Positions 8,066 through 16,989 of a stretch of DNA of 64,000 bases are shown piece after piece. The stretch is from CATZDY01 sp045599035 (GTDB lineage: Bacteria > Bacillota > Desulfotomaculia > Desulfotomaculales > Desulfocucumaceae): positions 44,418 to 108,417 of the forward strand of contig JAZRVI010000032.1 of NCBI GenBank assembly GCA_045599035.1, written 5' to 3'. The first letter of the stretch is position 1. Every line of letters starts with the position of its first letter. Under the pieces are notes generated by a model. The model was not told the DNA's origin. It worked only from the letters and a program-made list of their open reading frames with translations, and did not search any database. A program made the position numbers and the translations under genes.

Positions 8066-9549
8066 CCTTGCTTGTCGCTTTCAGCCAACTGAACCAGATA
8101 ATCTATATCCAAATATTTTTCGGCATAAGCCGCCAGCTTATCATATTGTTCTTCCCGAAGGCTCCTAGTGTCGATTAAAGGCCGAGTTGGATAGTTCGCA
8201 GCAGCTCGAATCAAATTCAGCCATTTGGTTCGGAATTGATCATTGTGAAAAATATTGTGCAGATAGGTACCGGCTCTTTTTAAGTCCAAAGTAGCCGCCC
8301 CCTCCAGCCGCTGCCCAATTTGCCACAGAGGCTGGACTTCCGTTCCCAAAATTTCGCTGCGTCCCAAATGAATTTCATAGCCTTGCACGGTCAGACCGGC
8401 AGTCAAAGGATGAATTCCCACCGCTGTTGTCTGACTGACTTTTTTCTCTCCCACAAAGCGGGTGGACAAAGGCAAAAGCCCCAAACCGGTTTTGTGATAA
8501 CCGGGCTTAAAGTCCACCCCTTCCGGATCCAGCAAATCCTGCCCCATAATTTGATAGCCGCCGCATACCCCGAAAAGATAACCAGAATAATTTTGCAGCT
8601 TGGCAGCCAAACCATTATTTTCTAAATATTCCAAATCGGCCAGGGTGCTTTTGGTTCCGGGTATAATAATAGCCTTAAATTGGCTTAAATCGCTAAATGG
8701 ATTCACCCAGCTCAACTGAACATCTTCTTCGTAAGCAAAAGCCTCCAAATCAGTATGATTGGAAATAAAAGGTAATCGAACCACGCCAATTTGCAAGGGT
8801 TTTTCTTCAGAAGGAGCCTGGAGAAAATTAATACTCAGAGAATCCTCCCCTTCAATATTCACATCATGCAAATAAGGAAAAACCCCCAAAACTTTGATGC
8901 CGGTATAATTTTCAATCCAATCCACCGCACTTTGAAAATATTCTATGCTGCCTCGAAATTGATTGAAAATAATCCCCTTAATCCGCTGGCGATCCTCACC
9001 GACTAATTCCAGAGTGCCTACCACCGAAGCCAGTGAACCGCCCCGATTAACATCAGCCACCAAAATAACTGGAACCTGAGCTTCCCGGGCAATACTCATA
9101 TTGACAATTTCCCGGTCAGCCAAATTGATTTCAGCCGGACTTCCAGCTCCTTCAATGATAACCAAATCATAATTTTTTCGAGCTATCTCCAGGGATTTCC
9201 GGACTGCTTTCCAGCCTTCCTGCTCAATAAAATTTTCCTGATACTCCCGACCCGATTGGGAACCAAAAACCTGACCAAACAAAATTATTTCCGAACAGCA
9301 ATCCTGGCGAGGCTTGAGCAAAATAGGATTCATCCAGGTTTCCGGCAAAATCCCTGCCGCTTCCGCCTGAACTCCCTGGGCTCGTCCCATTTCTCCTCCG
9401 TCCCAGGTAACATAGGAATTATTGGACATATTCTGGCTCTTATATGGAGTAACCCGGTAACCCCGATTTTTAAAAACCCGGCAAAGTGCCGTCACCAAAT
9501 AGCTTTTGCCGGCATCACTGCTACAGCCCTGAATCATAATCCCCTTCAT
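8062..9549 (-). CDS. cobQ: Adenosylcobyric acid synthase (glutamine-hydrolysing)
   Basis: At 495 residues this is a full CobQ/CbiP. The N-terminal half is a dethiobiotin-synthetase-like ATPase with IQGCSSDAGKS (about residue 6-16) and NMSNNSYVT. The C-terminal half is a class-I glutamine amidotransferase with the nucleophile in LFGVCGGYQIMG. It amidates four side chains of adenosylcobyrinic diamide in cobalamin synthesis. No other cob or cbi gene is in the window, so the pathway must be completed elsewhere or the gene serves salvage. A GGAGG lies upstream of the ATG. It follows the MFS gene by 85 bp in the same direction. Confidence 0.95.
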   Translation of the reverse strand: MKGIMIQGCSSDAGKSYLVTALCRVFKNRGYRVTPYKSQNMSNNSYVTWDGGEMGRAQGVQAEAAGILPETWMNPILLKPRQDCCSEIILFGQVFGSQSGREYQENFIEQEGWKAVRKSLEIARKNYDLVIIEGAGSPAEINLADREIVNMSIAREAQVPVILVADVNRGGSLASVVGTLELVGEDRQRIKGIIFNQFRGSIEYFQSAVDWIENYTGIKVLGVFPYLHDVNIEGEDSLSINFLQAPSEEKPLQIGVVRLPFISNHTDLEAFAYEEDVQLSWVNPFSDLSQFKAIIIPGTKSTLADLEYLENNGLAAKLQNYSGYLFGVCGGYQIMGQDLLDPEGVDFKPGYHKTGLGLLPLSTRFVGEKKVSQTTAVGIHPLTAGLTVQGYEIHLGRSEILGTEVQPLWQIGQRLEGAATLDLKRAGTYLHNIFHNDQFRTKWLNLIRAAANYPTRPLIDTRSLREEQYDKLAAYAEKYLDIDYLVQLAESDKQG

Positions 9550-9634
9550 TAATAACCATACCTCCTTTTTTTCCCTAGCAGCAAAAAATTACTTTTTGGC
9601 TTAAGGAATTTTTCGCCTAGCTTTAAGCCAGATT

Positions 9635-10804
9635 TCAAGCTTGCTTTTTCAAATTTCGGCTTTGGTTGCGATAGTAAACAAAAGCCAAGGTTAAAGCCAA
9701 AATTGACAAAGCCATCAAAAAATCAAAGGCTCTGATCAAAGTGATTTTTTGGGCAATGGAACCGGCCAGCAAAGGCAAAGCCGTCATTCCAATTGCATAA
9801 ACCGCCTGATACAACCCCATAGCCGTAGATTTTTTCTCCACGGGAACCTCCCGCATAGCTTCTGCCGTCAAAATTGAACTCAAAAACCCGGTCGAAACTC
9901 CAGCCACTACCTGCAACAAGTCAACTGCCAAAATGCTCGACATTCTGACCGTTAAAAAGCAATAAACGGCTAAAACTCCAAAACAAGATAAAACCCAAAA
10001 GACAGGTTGGATTTTGGCTGCCGCCTGAGAAGAAGAAAAATAAGCTCCAGCCACTACCGCCGCAATGAACAATAAGGAACTAAGACCAATATCAAAGCCA
10101 TCCGCTCCCAGATTTTTGAGAATCGCAATGGTAAAGGACATGGCAGTAGCCATCATTAACCCCTGCTGCACCACAGCCAGACCCGCAAAAACCAGGAGCC
10201 TCCGATTGGTACAAATTTTAATCAGTTCTCTAACCAAAGCAGGCTGAAAATCAGCCGCTCGGGGTTTTTCATAAATGAACAAAACCAAAAACATTCCGCC
10301 CACCGCAAAAAGCACCGATAGCAGACATAAAAAGCTCATGCCCATTTTTTCATAACTAAACATTCCACAGGCAAAAGCCAGCAAAATCCCGGTGTTATTG
10401 GCTCCGATAATCAGTCCAGTAGCCTTGGCCATTTCCTCCGGCTTAAAATAGCTGATAAACAAAACCATAAAGGAAATCCACATGGCCGAAGCCACCCCGG
10501 AAAGCAGGCTGGCCAAAGTAAAGCCCAGGGCATCCGGACAAAGAATCCGCAGCAGAGATCCCAAAGCCGCTGCCGTCAGTCCCCAGAAAATAAAAATTCT
10601 GTGTCGCCCCTGTCGGTCGGCAGCCAGACCCACGGGCATCCGCAAGGCCATTTGACTAAAACCATAAGCTCCAGTAACCAAACCCACCACTGCTGAACTA
10701 ACCCCCAGAGAAAGCAAAAAAGCAGTTTGATAGGGAATATAAATATATTGAGCAAACCAAAATAAACCTGCGGCCAACAGCAAAACAAATTGTCTGGGTG
10801 TCAA
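9635..10804 (-). CDS. Major facilitator superfamily transporter
   Basis: About 390 residues with 12 predicted membrane helices; the cytoplasmic loop 2-3 motif appears as GLAADRQGRHRIFIF (about residue 62-76), typical of MFS carriers. A TTG at 10804 is preferred because AGAAGG lies 9 bp before it; another TTG at 10813 touches the ribosome site. It starts 19-29 bp after the nicotinate phosphoribosyltransferase stop and is probably in that transcript. Context (NAD salvage and riboflavin genes) allows a vitamin or precursor transporter, but the sequence does not show the substrate; drug efflux is equally possible. Confidence 0.85.
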   Translation of the reverse strand: MTPRQFVLLLAAGLFWFAQYIYIPYQTAFLLSLGVSSAVVGLVTGAYGFSQMALRMPVGLAADRQGRHRIFIFWGLTAAALGSLLRILCPDALGFTLASLLSGVASAMWISFMVLFISYFKPEEMAKATGLIIGANNTGILLAFACGMFSYEKMGMSFLCLLSVLFAVGGMFLVLFIYEKPRAADFQPALVRELIKICTNRRLLVFAGLAVVQQGLMMATAMSFTIAILKNLGADGFDIGLSSLLFIAAVVAGAYFSSSQAAAKIQPVFWVLSCFGVLAVYCFLTVRMSSILAVDLLQVVAGVSTGFLSSILTAEAMREVPVEKKSTAMGLYQAVYAIGMTALPLLAGSIAQKITLIRAFDFLMALSILALTLAFVYYRNQSRNLKKQA

Positions 10805-10832
10805 ATATTTCAACCTTCTTCTTTATACTTCT

Positions 10833-11918
10833 TTATAAAATCCTTTCCAGACGCTCATTGGGAGTAATCCCCGGAATCCGGCCTCTTTTGGCCAAAGGCA
10901 GGCCGTTAACTTCTTTTAAGTCCATGGTCATATCAATGGCCGAAGCTCCAGAAATATAACTGCCAACCCCAAAGGAAGCAGCTCCGGCTTCAGACAAAAT
11001 CCGGATTCTGTCTGGAGTCAATCCCCCACTGACCAAAACCTGCACATGAGAATAACCAGCCTGATCCAGTCTGGCTCGGGCTTCCCGCACCAAAGCCGGG
11101 GTCACTCCGCCCCGCTCGCTGGGAGTATCCAGCCGTACTGCATTTAAATGCTGACCCAAAGCCTCCGCCACCCGCAGGCTTTCTTCAATTTCATCCTTAA
11201 AGGTATCCACCAGGACAATGACCGGTTCCCCAATAAGCTCCTGATAGCTTTGAGCCACTTTTACCGAATCTCCTACCACCAAAAAAACCGTATGCGGAAC
11301 AGTTCCAGATGGTTCCCGTTTTAAAAGCTTGGCTCCCAAAATGCAGGAGCAGCCGTCAGCTCCGCCAATTATCGCCGCTCTTTCCATAACTGGAGCCACT
11401 GCCGGGTGTACATGCCTGGCTCCAAAGCAAATCATAACTTTGTCTCCAGCCGCCTCCTTACATTCCCGAGAAGCCGTAGCCCAACCGCTGGAGCTGGCCA
11501 GCATTCCCAAAATCGGGGTTTCAAAAAGGCCAAAATCATCATAAGCCCCAGTAATTCGCATTAAAACTTCCTTTTCCGCAAAGGCACTGCCTTCCGGCAA
11601 GGCCCAAACCTCAACCCCGCAATCCTTAAGCAAATTTTTAACTTCATCCACTCCAGCTAAAATTCCGTTCCGCCGAGCAAAAATTTCTGCGGTCACCAGA
11701 CTGCGATCCAAATTTAAATGCCGCAAAATCTGCCGGGTCTTAACAAAATAAATATCGGTTGTCCAGCCTTCCCTAATTTCCTGTCCATCTGCTGAAAACA
11801 GGCGTTCGGAAGCCTCCACCGAATAAGCTGCAATTTCCTGCCCATTCTGGATAGTTTTCATTAAATCTGCCTCGGCTGTCCCCGGTTCAAGTCCCAGAAC
11901 ATCCTCAATCCTTTCCAT
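10833..11918 (-). CDS. pncB: Nicotinate phosphoribosyltransferase
   Basis: The 361-residue protein belongs to the short NAPRTase/quinolinate-PRTase-like class: an N-terminal domain to about residue 115, then a barrel domain with CFGARHVHPAVAPVMERAA (the likely catalytic histidine region), VDTFKDEIEESL and the phosphate-binding VSGGLTPDRI...FGVGSYISG. It makes nicotinate mononucleotide from nicotinate and PRPP in NAD salvage. It follows ribH by 56 bp with no obvious terminator, so it may be read from the FMN-riboswitch-controlled operon. The ATG at 11918 has no clear Shine-Dalgarno sequence, which is odd. Confidence 0.88.
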   Translation of the reverse strand: MERIEDVLGLEPGTAEADLMKTIQNGQEIAAYSVEASERLFSADGQEIREGWTTDIYFVKTRQILRHLNLDRSLVTAEIFARRNGILAGVDEVKNLLKDCGVEVWALPEGSAFAEKEVLMRITGAYDDFGLFETPILGMLASSSGWATASRECKEAAGDKVMICFGARHVHPAVAPVMERAAIIGGADGCSCILGAKLLKREPSGTVPHTVFLVVGDSVKVAQSYQELIGEPVIVLVDTFKDEIEESLRVAEALGQHLNAVRLDTPSERGGVTPALVREARARLDQAGYSHVQVLVSGGLTPDRIRILSEAGAASFGVGSYISGASAIDMTMDLKEVNGLPLAKRGRIPGITPNERLERIL

Positions 11919-11974
11919 ATTTATAAATATTTAGAAATGCTTTCAATAATTCAGGGCTTCCTTACTAAAAAGGC

Positions 11975-12493
11975 TTAAAATCCTTCTTCTTCATCTTCTT
12001 CTTCATCATCTTCTTCATATACATTAAATTCAAATTCCTGCATAACATTAGCCATTTCAATGGCTGTGACCGCAGCATCAAAACCCTTATTTCCAGCTTT
12101 GGTTCCGGCTCTTTCTACAGCCTGTTCAATGGTATCAGCCGTAATTACCCCAAAGATTACCGGAGAATTGGAATTCAAGCCTACCTGAGCCACGCCCTTG
12201 CTGACCTCGGCTGCTACATAATCAAAATGGGGAGTAGCTCCCCGAATAACCGCTCCCAAACAAATAACCGCATCATAGCGTTCGGAAAAGGCCATTCTTT
12301 GAGCCGCCAGGGGAATTTCAAAGGCTCCTGGCACCCACATTATTTCCAAATCTTCTTCCGCCACTTCATGCCGCTTTAAAGCATCCAAAGCTCCAGCCAG
12401 CAATTTACCGGTAATAAACTCGTTAAACCGAGCTACCACAATGCCAATTTTTAACCCGGCACCGGTTAATTTTCCTTCATAGGTTTTAATCAT
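11975..12493 (-). CDS. ribH: 6,7-dimethyl-8-ribityllumazine synthase with acidic C-terminal tail
   Basis: The core of about 155 residues has all family motifs: IVVARFNEFIT near the start, WVPGAFEIPLAAQ (about 54-66) and CLGAVIRGATPHFDYVA with the catalytic histidine. It condenses the ribityl-aminopyrimidine with dihydroxybutanone phosphate. The odd point is a C-terminal extension of about 14 residues made almost only of Asp and Glu (about 159-172), absent from most RibH proteins. The start overlaps the end of ribBA by 8 bp, so translation is coupled. It is the last gene of the ribDEBAH order. Confidence 0.96.
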   Translation of the reverse strand: MIKTYEGKLTGAGLKIGIVVARFNEFITGKLLAGALDALKRHEVAEEDLEIMWVPGAFEIPLAAQRMAFSERYDAVICLGAVIRGATPHFDYVAAEVSKGVAQVGLNSNSPVIFGVITADTIEQAVERAGTKAGNKGFDAAVTAIEMANVMQEFEFNVYEEDDEEEDEEEGF

Positions 12494-13712
12494 AATTTTT
12501 ATCTCCTTTATTAATATGCAGTAAATGACCTAATTTAGTCTGTTTGGTCGAAAGATAAAACTGGTTTTCTTCCTGAGGCGGAATTTCAATGGGAACCCGC
12601 TCCACCACTTCCAGTCCATGCCCTTCCAGACCGGAAATTTTGCGGGGATTGTTGGTAATAATCCGCAATTTGGTTAAACCCAAATCGCTTAAAATTTGTG
12701 CTCCAATTCCATAGTCCCGCAAATCCGCCGGGAAACCCAAAGCTTCATTGGCTTCTACTGTGTCCTTGCCTTCATCCTGCAAGTGATAAGCTTTGATCTT
12801 ATTCAACAGCCCAATCCCCCGGCCTTCCTGCCGCATATACAGCAAAACTCCAATGCCTTCCCTTTCGATCATGGCCATGGAGCTGGTCAGCTGATCTCCA
12901 CAGTCACAGCGTTTGGAACCAAACACATCTCCGGTCAGACATTCGGAATGGACTCGAACCAGCGGAGCTTCAACCTGGCTTAAATCCCCCTTGACCAAAG
13001 CAATATGTTCCTTATTATCCAAAAGGCTGCGATAGGCCACAGCCATAAATTCCCCATATTTGGTGGGCAATTTGGCCGAATCCACCCGTTCAATCAACTT
13101 TTCGGTATTCCGCCGATATTGAATTAAATCCGCCACCGAAACCAGCTTCAAATTATGCTTTTGGGCAAATTCTTTTAATTGGGGCAAACGAGCCATATTC
13201 CCATCTTCCTGCATAATTTCGCAAATAACTCCTGCTGGATACAAGCCCGCCAGCCGAGCCAAATCCACCATGGCTTCGGTATGTCCAGCCCGCCGCAAAA
13301 CTCCGCCCTGTCTGGCTCGCAGAGGAAAGATATGGCCTGGCCGCCGCAGGTCATCCGGACGGGTTTGAGGATCAAGCATGGCCTGGACAGTAGCTGCCCG
13401 TTCAAAAGCGGAAATTCCGGTGCTGGTTGAGATATGATCCACCGAAACCGTAAAAGCTGTACAATGATTATCCGTATTTTGGGTTACCATCTCCGGAATT
13501 TTCAGCTCATCCAATCTTTTGCCCTCCATGGGCATACAAATCAAACCCTTGGCCTGACTAGCCATAAAATTGATGGCCTCTGGAGTAGCCATTTCAGCGG
13601 CAATTAACAGATCGCCTTCATTTTCCCGATCCTCGTCATCCACCACAATAACCATGCGTCCCTGTTTGATTTCTTCAATAGCTTCGGCAATAGTGTTTAA
13701 ACCTTCACCCAT
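12486..13712 (-). CDS. ribBA: Bifunctional dihydroxybutanone-phosphate synthase / GTP cyclohydrolase II
   Basis: The 408-residue fusion has an N-terminal RibB domain (DDEDRENEGDL at about 25-35; RAGHTEAMVDLARLAG at about 140) and a C-terminal RibA domain with the zinc ligands in HSECLTGDVFGSKRCDCGD and RQEGRGIGLLNKIKAY. The two activities supply both branches of riboflavin synthesis. A start at the ATG 13712 follows AAAGGAGG. It lies 14 bp after ribE and overlaps ribH, a tight operon under the FMN riboswitch at 15681-15814. Confidence 0.97.
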   Translation of the reverse strand: MGEGLNTIAEAIEEIKQGRMVIVVDDEDRENEGDLLIAAEMATPEAINFMASQAKGLICMPMEGKRLDELKIPEMVTQNTDNHCTAFTVSVDHISTSTGISAFERAATVQAMLDPQTRPDDLRRPGHIFPLRARQGGVLRRAGHTEAMVDLARLAGLYPAGVICEIMQEDGNMARLPQLKEFAQKHNLKLVSVADLIQYRRNTEKLIERVDSAKLPTKYGEFMAVAYRSLLDNKEHIALVKGDLSQVEAPLVRVHSECLTGDVFGSKRCDCGDQLTSSMAMIEREGIGVLLYMRQEGRGIGLLNKIKAYHLQDEGKDTVEANEALGFPADLRDYGIGAQILSDLGLTKLRIITNNPRKISGLEGHGLEVVERVPIEIPPQEENQFYLSTKQTKLGHLLHINKGDKNYD

Positions 13713-13726
13713 ACTGACAACCTCCT

Positions 13727-14389
13727 TTAGTAATCCAGAAAGCCATTTTCCGCTAATTTATTCAAATTTAAACCTGATTTATTTATTTGGCCATTTTGTT
13801 CTGAGCGACCTAAAAGCCTTTCGACATATTTGCCAATTAAGTCAGCTTCCAAATTGACCGTATCGCCAATTTTTTTATACCCCAAAGTGGTTAAAGCAGC
13901 AGTATGCGGAATCAGAGAAACCTGAAAACCAGTAGCTGTACAGCCTACCACTGTCAAACTGATTCCATCAATGGCAATGGAGCCTTTTTCCACCACATAT
14001 TTTAAAATATGAGCCGGAGCTTCCAGGCTGACCAATAGGGCAATATCCTTTTTTTCCAAAGCAATGATGGATCCAATTCCATCAATATGCCCGCTGACCA
14101 AATGTCCGCCCAGTCGATCCCCCAGGGCTAAAGCCCGTTCCAGGTTAACCCGGCTGCCGCTTTGCAGCTCACCCAGATTGCTGCGAGCCAGAGTTTCGGC
14201 CATGACCTGAGCGGTCAAAAAGTTGGAGCCAAATTCTACTACAGTCAGGCAAACCCCATTGACTGCCACACTGTCTCCCAGCTTCATCCCTCTGGTCACG
14301 ACCTGAGCATCCAGACTGATCCGGGCAGAATCAGCTCCTTTGCTGATCTTGCGTACCCGTCCCAATTCTTCCACCAAGCCGGTAAACAT
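13727..14389 (-). CDS. ribE: Riboflavin synthase alpha chain
   Basis: The 220-residue protein starts MFTGLVEELGRV, the invariant start of the family, and holds two lumazine-binding repeats: SVAVNGVCLTVV (about 41-52) and the matching ISIDGISLTVV-type stretch (about 135-147). It dismutates two lumazines to riboflavin. It starts 6 bp after ribD and is followed 14 bp later by ribBA. GAGGTGA lies upstream of the ATG. Nothing is unusual apart from a polar Asn-rich tail. Confidence 0.96.
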   Translation of the reverse strand: MFTGLVEELGRVRKISKGADSARISLDAQVVTRGMKLGDSVAVNGVCLTVVEFGSNFLTAQVMAETLARSNLGELQSGSRVNLERALALGDRLGGHLVSGHIDGIGSIIALEKKDIALLVSLEAPAHILKYVVEKGSIAIDGISLTVVGCTATGFQVSLIPHTAALTTLGYKKIGDTVNLEADLIGKYVERLLGRSEQNGQINKSGLNLNKLAENGFLDY

Positions 14390-14395
14390 CCAAAA

Positions 14396-15466
14396 TCACC
14401 TCTTTTGCCAGGCTTCTATCAGCAAATCTTCACCCAGTTTTTTAAACTGCATTCGCTCCAACTTAACCGCCTCGGTCATTTTTTGAATACCCGCCCCTCC
14501 AATGGGGCCGGGAGCCGAACTGCCGCCAATAATTTTGGGAGCAATAAACCACAAAAATTTATCCGCCAAGGGCAAAAAGGCAGCATGAATCTGGCTGCCG
14601 CCCTCTACCAAAAGGCTGCTGATTTCTCTTTTTTTCAATCCGGCCAGCAAATCCGGCAATTCAATTTGTTCTGAATCCATAACCCAAACTTCCGCCCCAG
14701 TCTGCTGCAAGGCAGCCACTCTTGCCGCCGGAGCCTGCCGGGAAACCACAATTAAGGTGGGAGCTTCCGGCTGAAGTATTTGAGCGGTCAAGGGAGTGCG
14801 AGCCTGATTATCCAGCACAATTCGCAAGGGATTTTTGGCTCCCGGCAGACGAGTGGTTAAAGCTGGATTATCAGCCAAAACCGTACCAATACCCACCAAA
14901 ATAGCATCCAATTCTCCCCGCAGGCGGCGGCCATATTGTCGGGCAGCTTCTCCGGTAATCCATTTGGAATCCCCGCTGGAGGTGGCAATTTTGCCATCCA
15001 GACTCATGGCCGCTTTTAACACAATCCAGGGTCGATTTTGGGTAATATAGGTTAAAAAAATTTCGTTCATTTGACGGCTTTGTTCTTCCAATAAACCGCA
15101 ATGAGTTTTAATTCCGGCCTGCTCCAACTGAGCCAAACCCTTGCCGGCCACCAAAGGATTGGGATCAGCCATAGCTGCATAAACCTCCGCAATCCCGGCC
15201 TGAATAATGGCCTGAGTGCAAGGTCCAGTCCTTCCCCAATGGCAGCAGGGTTCCAAAGTCACATACAGGCAAGCACCCCTGGCCTTGGCTCCGGCTTCCC
15301 GCAGGGCATGAATTTCGGCATGAGGGGTTCCGGCCTTTTGGTGATAGCCCTGTCCTACAATCTGCCCATCTTTCACCACAACCGCTCCTACCAGCGGATT
15401 GGGGCTGGTTTGACCTCTAGCCTTTTCTGCCAATTCCAGGGCTTTTTGCATATAAATTTGTGGCAA
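14396..15466 (-). CDS. ribD: Bifunctional riboflavin deaminase/reductase
   Basis: The 356-residue protein combines a zinc deaminase (PHAEIHAL near residue 49; PCC...GPC type ligands in LEPCCHWGRTGPC near 73-84) and a reductase domain (KAAMSLDGKIAT, SKWITG, LVEGGSQIHAAF). It carries out the deamination and side-chain reduction steps of riboflavin synthesis. It begins with TTG at 15466, with AGGAG 8 bp upstream. It is the first gene of the rib operon and lies about 215 bp downstream of the riboswitch, after a terminator-like hairpin at 15498-15528. Confidence 0.96.
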   Translation of the reverse strand: MPQIYMQKALELAEKARGQTSPNPLVGAVVVKDGQIVGQGYHQKAGTPHAEIHALREAGAKARGACLYVTLEPCCHWGRTGPCTQAIIQAGIAEVYAAMADPNPLVAGKGLAQLEQAGIKTHCGLLEEQSRQMNEIFLTYITQNRPWIVLKAAMSLDGKIATSSGDSKWITGEAARQYGRRLRGELDAILVGIGTVLADNPALTTRLPGAKNPLRIVLDNQARTPLTAQILQPEAPTLIVVSRQAPAARVAALQQTGAEVWVMDSEQIELPDLLAGLKKREISSLLVEGGSQIHAAFLPLADKFLWFIAPKIIGGSSAPGPIGGAGIQKMTEAVKLERMQFKKLGEDLLIEAWQKR

Positions 15467-15497
15467 AACACCATCTCCTGAAGCTTCGGGAAATCAC

Positions 15498-15528
15498 AAA
15501 GACCCCGAAAAAATTTTCGGGGTCTTTT
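15498..15528 (-). terminator. Attenuator hairpin between FMN riboswitch and ribD
   Basis: A 13-14 bp stem (aaagaccccgaaaa / ttttcggggtcttt) lies between the riboswitch and ribD; on the minus strand it is followed by a short T-containing stretch. This is the expected position of the expression-platform terminator. A second inverted repeat (gctggttaa 15603-15611 / ttaaccagc 15625-15633) lies between it and the aptamer and could be part of an alternative fold. Confidence 0.75.
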
Positions 15529-15680
15529 AGGAGACAAAGCCAAAAAGATTCTTTTTTAATTCCAGTTTAAGCCAGGCTCAAACAGCTTTCCGGCTTTATT
15601 TTGCTGGTTAAACCCTCATCAAGCTTAACCAGCCCAAGAAATTTAAGCTTGCCTCAAAATTATTCAGACGAGGATCCAAA

Positions 15681-15814
15681 TTCCTTCTCCCATCCAGACT
15701 TTCACTGTCGGCTCCGGCTTTGGCGGATCAGCCTTAAACAAAGGCTCACGGGCTGGACAGCCAGCTTGGGACTGTCTCACCGTCGGTAGGGAATTACACC
15801 CATCCCCGAAGGAT
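15681..15814 (-). promoter_or_regulatory. FMN riboswitch (RFN element)
   Basis: On the minus strand the segment opens with ATCCTTCGGGGATGGGTG, continues with CCGACGGTGAGACAGTCC, then GAGCC...TGATCCGCC and GCCGACAGTGAAAGTCTGG, and closes with ATGGGAGAAGG. These are the conserved arms of the RFN aptamer, with the variable arm in the middle. FMN binding should stop transcription of ribD-ribE-ribBA-ribH through the hairpin at 15498-15528. Confidence 0.96.
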
Positions 15815-15827
15815 TATTTTTTCTTTC

Positions 15828-15856
15828 ATTATAGAACTATTCTGTTTGACTGTCAA
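15828..15856 (-). promoter_or_regulatory. Consensus sigma-A promoter of the rib operon
   Basis: A perfect -35 TTGACA (15851-15856), a 17-bp spacer and a perfect -10 TATAAT (15828-15833) sit right before the FMN riboswitch and overlap the last codons of rimI. Transcription would begin at about 15820, a few bases before the aptamer. Confidence 0.9.
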
Positions 15857-16289
15857 ATTTTTTCGCCATAACAATGGCATTTTCTCCATTGTCGGTGTAA
15901 TATTTGACCCGCAGCCCCACCTGCTTAAAACCCAAAGAGCTGTAAAGCTGACGGGCGGGCTGATTGGAAGGCCGCACCTCCAGCCAGATAATTGCGGCTC
16001 CAGAGCTTTGGGACAGCTCCAGCATTTTCTCCAACAGCTTCCGTCCCCAGCCCTGCCCTCGAAAATCCGGTTTAACCGCAATATTAATCACATGAGCTTC
16101 GTCCAAAATCAGCCACAGCCCTCCATAGGCAATAACTTCATTTTGCAGCTCCATCACCAAATAATGAGCAAATTGATTTTGGTTTAGCTCATAATCCAAA
16201 GCTTCCAACGAACAGGGCAGGGCAAAGCTAAGTTTTTCAATTTCCCAAACCGCTTTCAAATCCTCCTGGGTCATTGCTCTAATTTTCAT
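15837..16289 (-). CDS. rimI: Ribosomal-protein-alanine N-acetyltransferase
   Basis: The 150-residue GNAT protein begins MKIRAMTQEDLKAVWEIE and has the acetyl-CoA loop FRGQGWGRKLLEKM (about 77-90) and the RimI-like tail EVRPSNQPARQLYSSLGF. RimI acetylates the N-terminus of ribosomal protein S18. The gene overlaps tsaB by 11 bp and follows tsaE-tsaB, a common gene order in Bacillota. The consensus promoter of the rib operon lies over its 3' end. tsaD, often the next gene, is absent here. Confidence 0.93.
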   Translation of the reverse strand: MKIRAMTQEDLKAVWEIEKLSFALPCSLEALDYELNQNQFAHYLVMELQNEVIAYGGLWLILDEAHVINIAVKPDFRGQGWGRKLLEKMLELSQSSGAAIIWLEVRPSNQPARQLYSSLGFKQVGLRVKYYTDNGENAIVMAKKFDSQTE

Positions 16290-16989
16290 GGTTTTCCTTT
16301 TTTTCTCTTTCCAGCCATTTCAGCTCTGGTTCGGACAAACGGGCATAATTGGGCAATAGCTCCAGGGCATCCACTCCCTGCCCAGCCTGCAAAAGCTTTT
16401 CCCCCAAAAGGGTCAGACCCGCCGCCCGGGGCAAAGCCGCCAGCGAATTACCCAAAATGGCTTGAGGCACAAGAGCTTTTAAGCGTTCAGCCCAAGCCTC
16501 CACCCCATCTCCTAGTAGCACCAAAGGTCCCGGCAAAGCCGCTAAAGTCTGTTCCATTTGAGACAGAGATAGAGCCGCCGGTTTTACAGCTTCCTGCCAA
16601 TTATCGCCCTGATAAGCAGCCAGATATACTTCATCCCTTTTGCTGACCAACAAGGAAACAATTAAACCGGGAAACCCCTGCCAGGCATAGGCCAACGCCT
16701 CCAAAGTGCTGACCGGAGCCAAAGGTTTTTGCCAAACCTGAGCCAAAGCCTTCGCTGTACTCAAGCCAATTCGCAGGCCAGTAAAGGAACCCGGCCCCTG
16801 ACAAACAGCTATTCCGTCCAATTGCTCGCCCGAACAGGACGCATCTGCCAAAACCCCCTGAATCAGGGGCAGCAGTCTTACTGAATGGGTACGCTCAAAA
16901 TTCAGCAGCCGCTCCACCAAAACCTGCCCATCTCGTACCAAAGCTGCCGCCGCCACAGACGAGGCGGATTCAATCCCCAATACCAGCAA
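16279..16989 (-). CDS. tsaB: tRNA threonylcarbamoyladenosine synthesis protein TsaB
   Basis: The true protein is about 236 residues, starting LLVLGIESASSVAAAALV at a TTG (16989) that follows AAAGGAGG by 8 bp; a longer frame to 17127 would run through tsaE and is rejected. The ASKHA-fold signature GPGSFTGLRIGLSTAKALA is at about residue 64-82. TsaB is the inactive scaffold partner of TsaD in making t6A37 of ANN-decoding tRNAs. It overlaps tsaE by 20 bp and rimI by 11 bp, so the three genes are coupled. Confidence 0.94.
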   Translation of the reverse strand: MLVLGIESASSVAAAALVRDGQVLVERLLNFERTHSVRLLPLIQGVLADASCSGEQLDGIAVCQGPGSFTGLRIGLSTAKALAQVWQKPLAPVSTLEALAYAWQGFPGLIVSLLVSKRDEVYLAAYQGDNWQEAVKPAALSLSQMEQTLAALPGPLVLLGDGVEAWAERLKALVPQAILGNSLAALPRAAGLTLLGEKLLQAGQGVDALELLPNYARLSEPELKWLEREKKENHEN

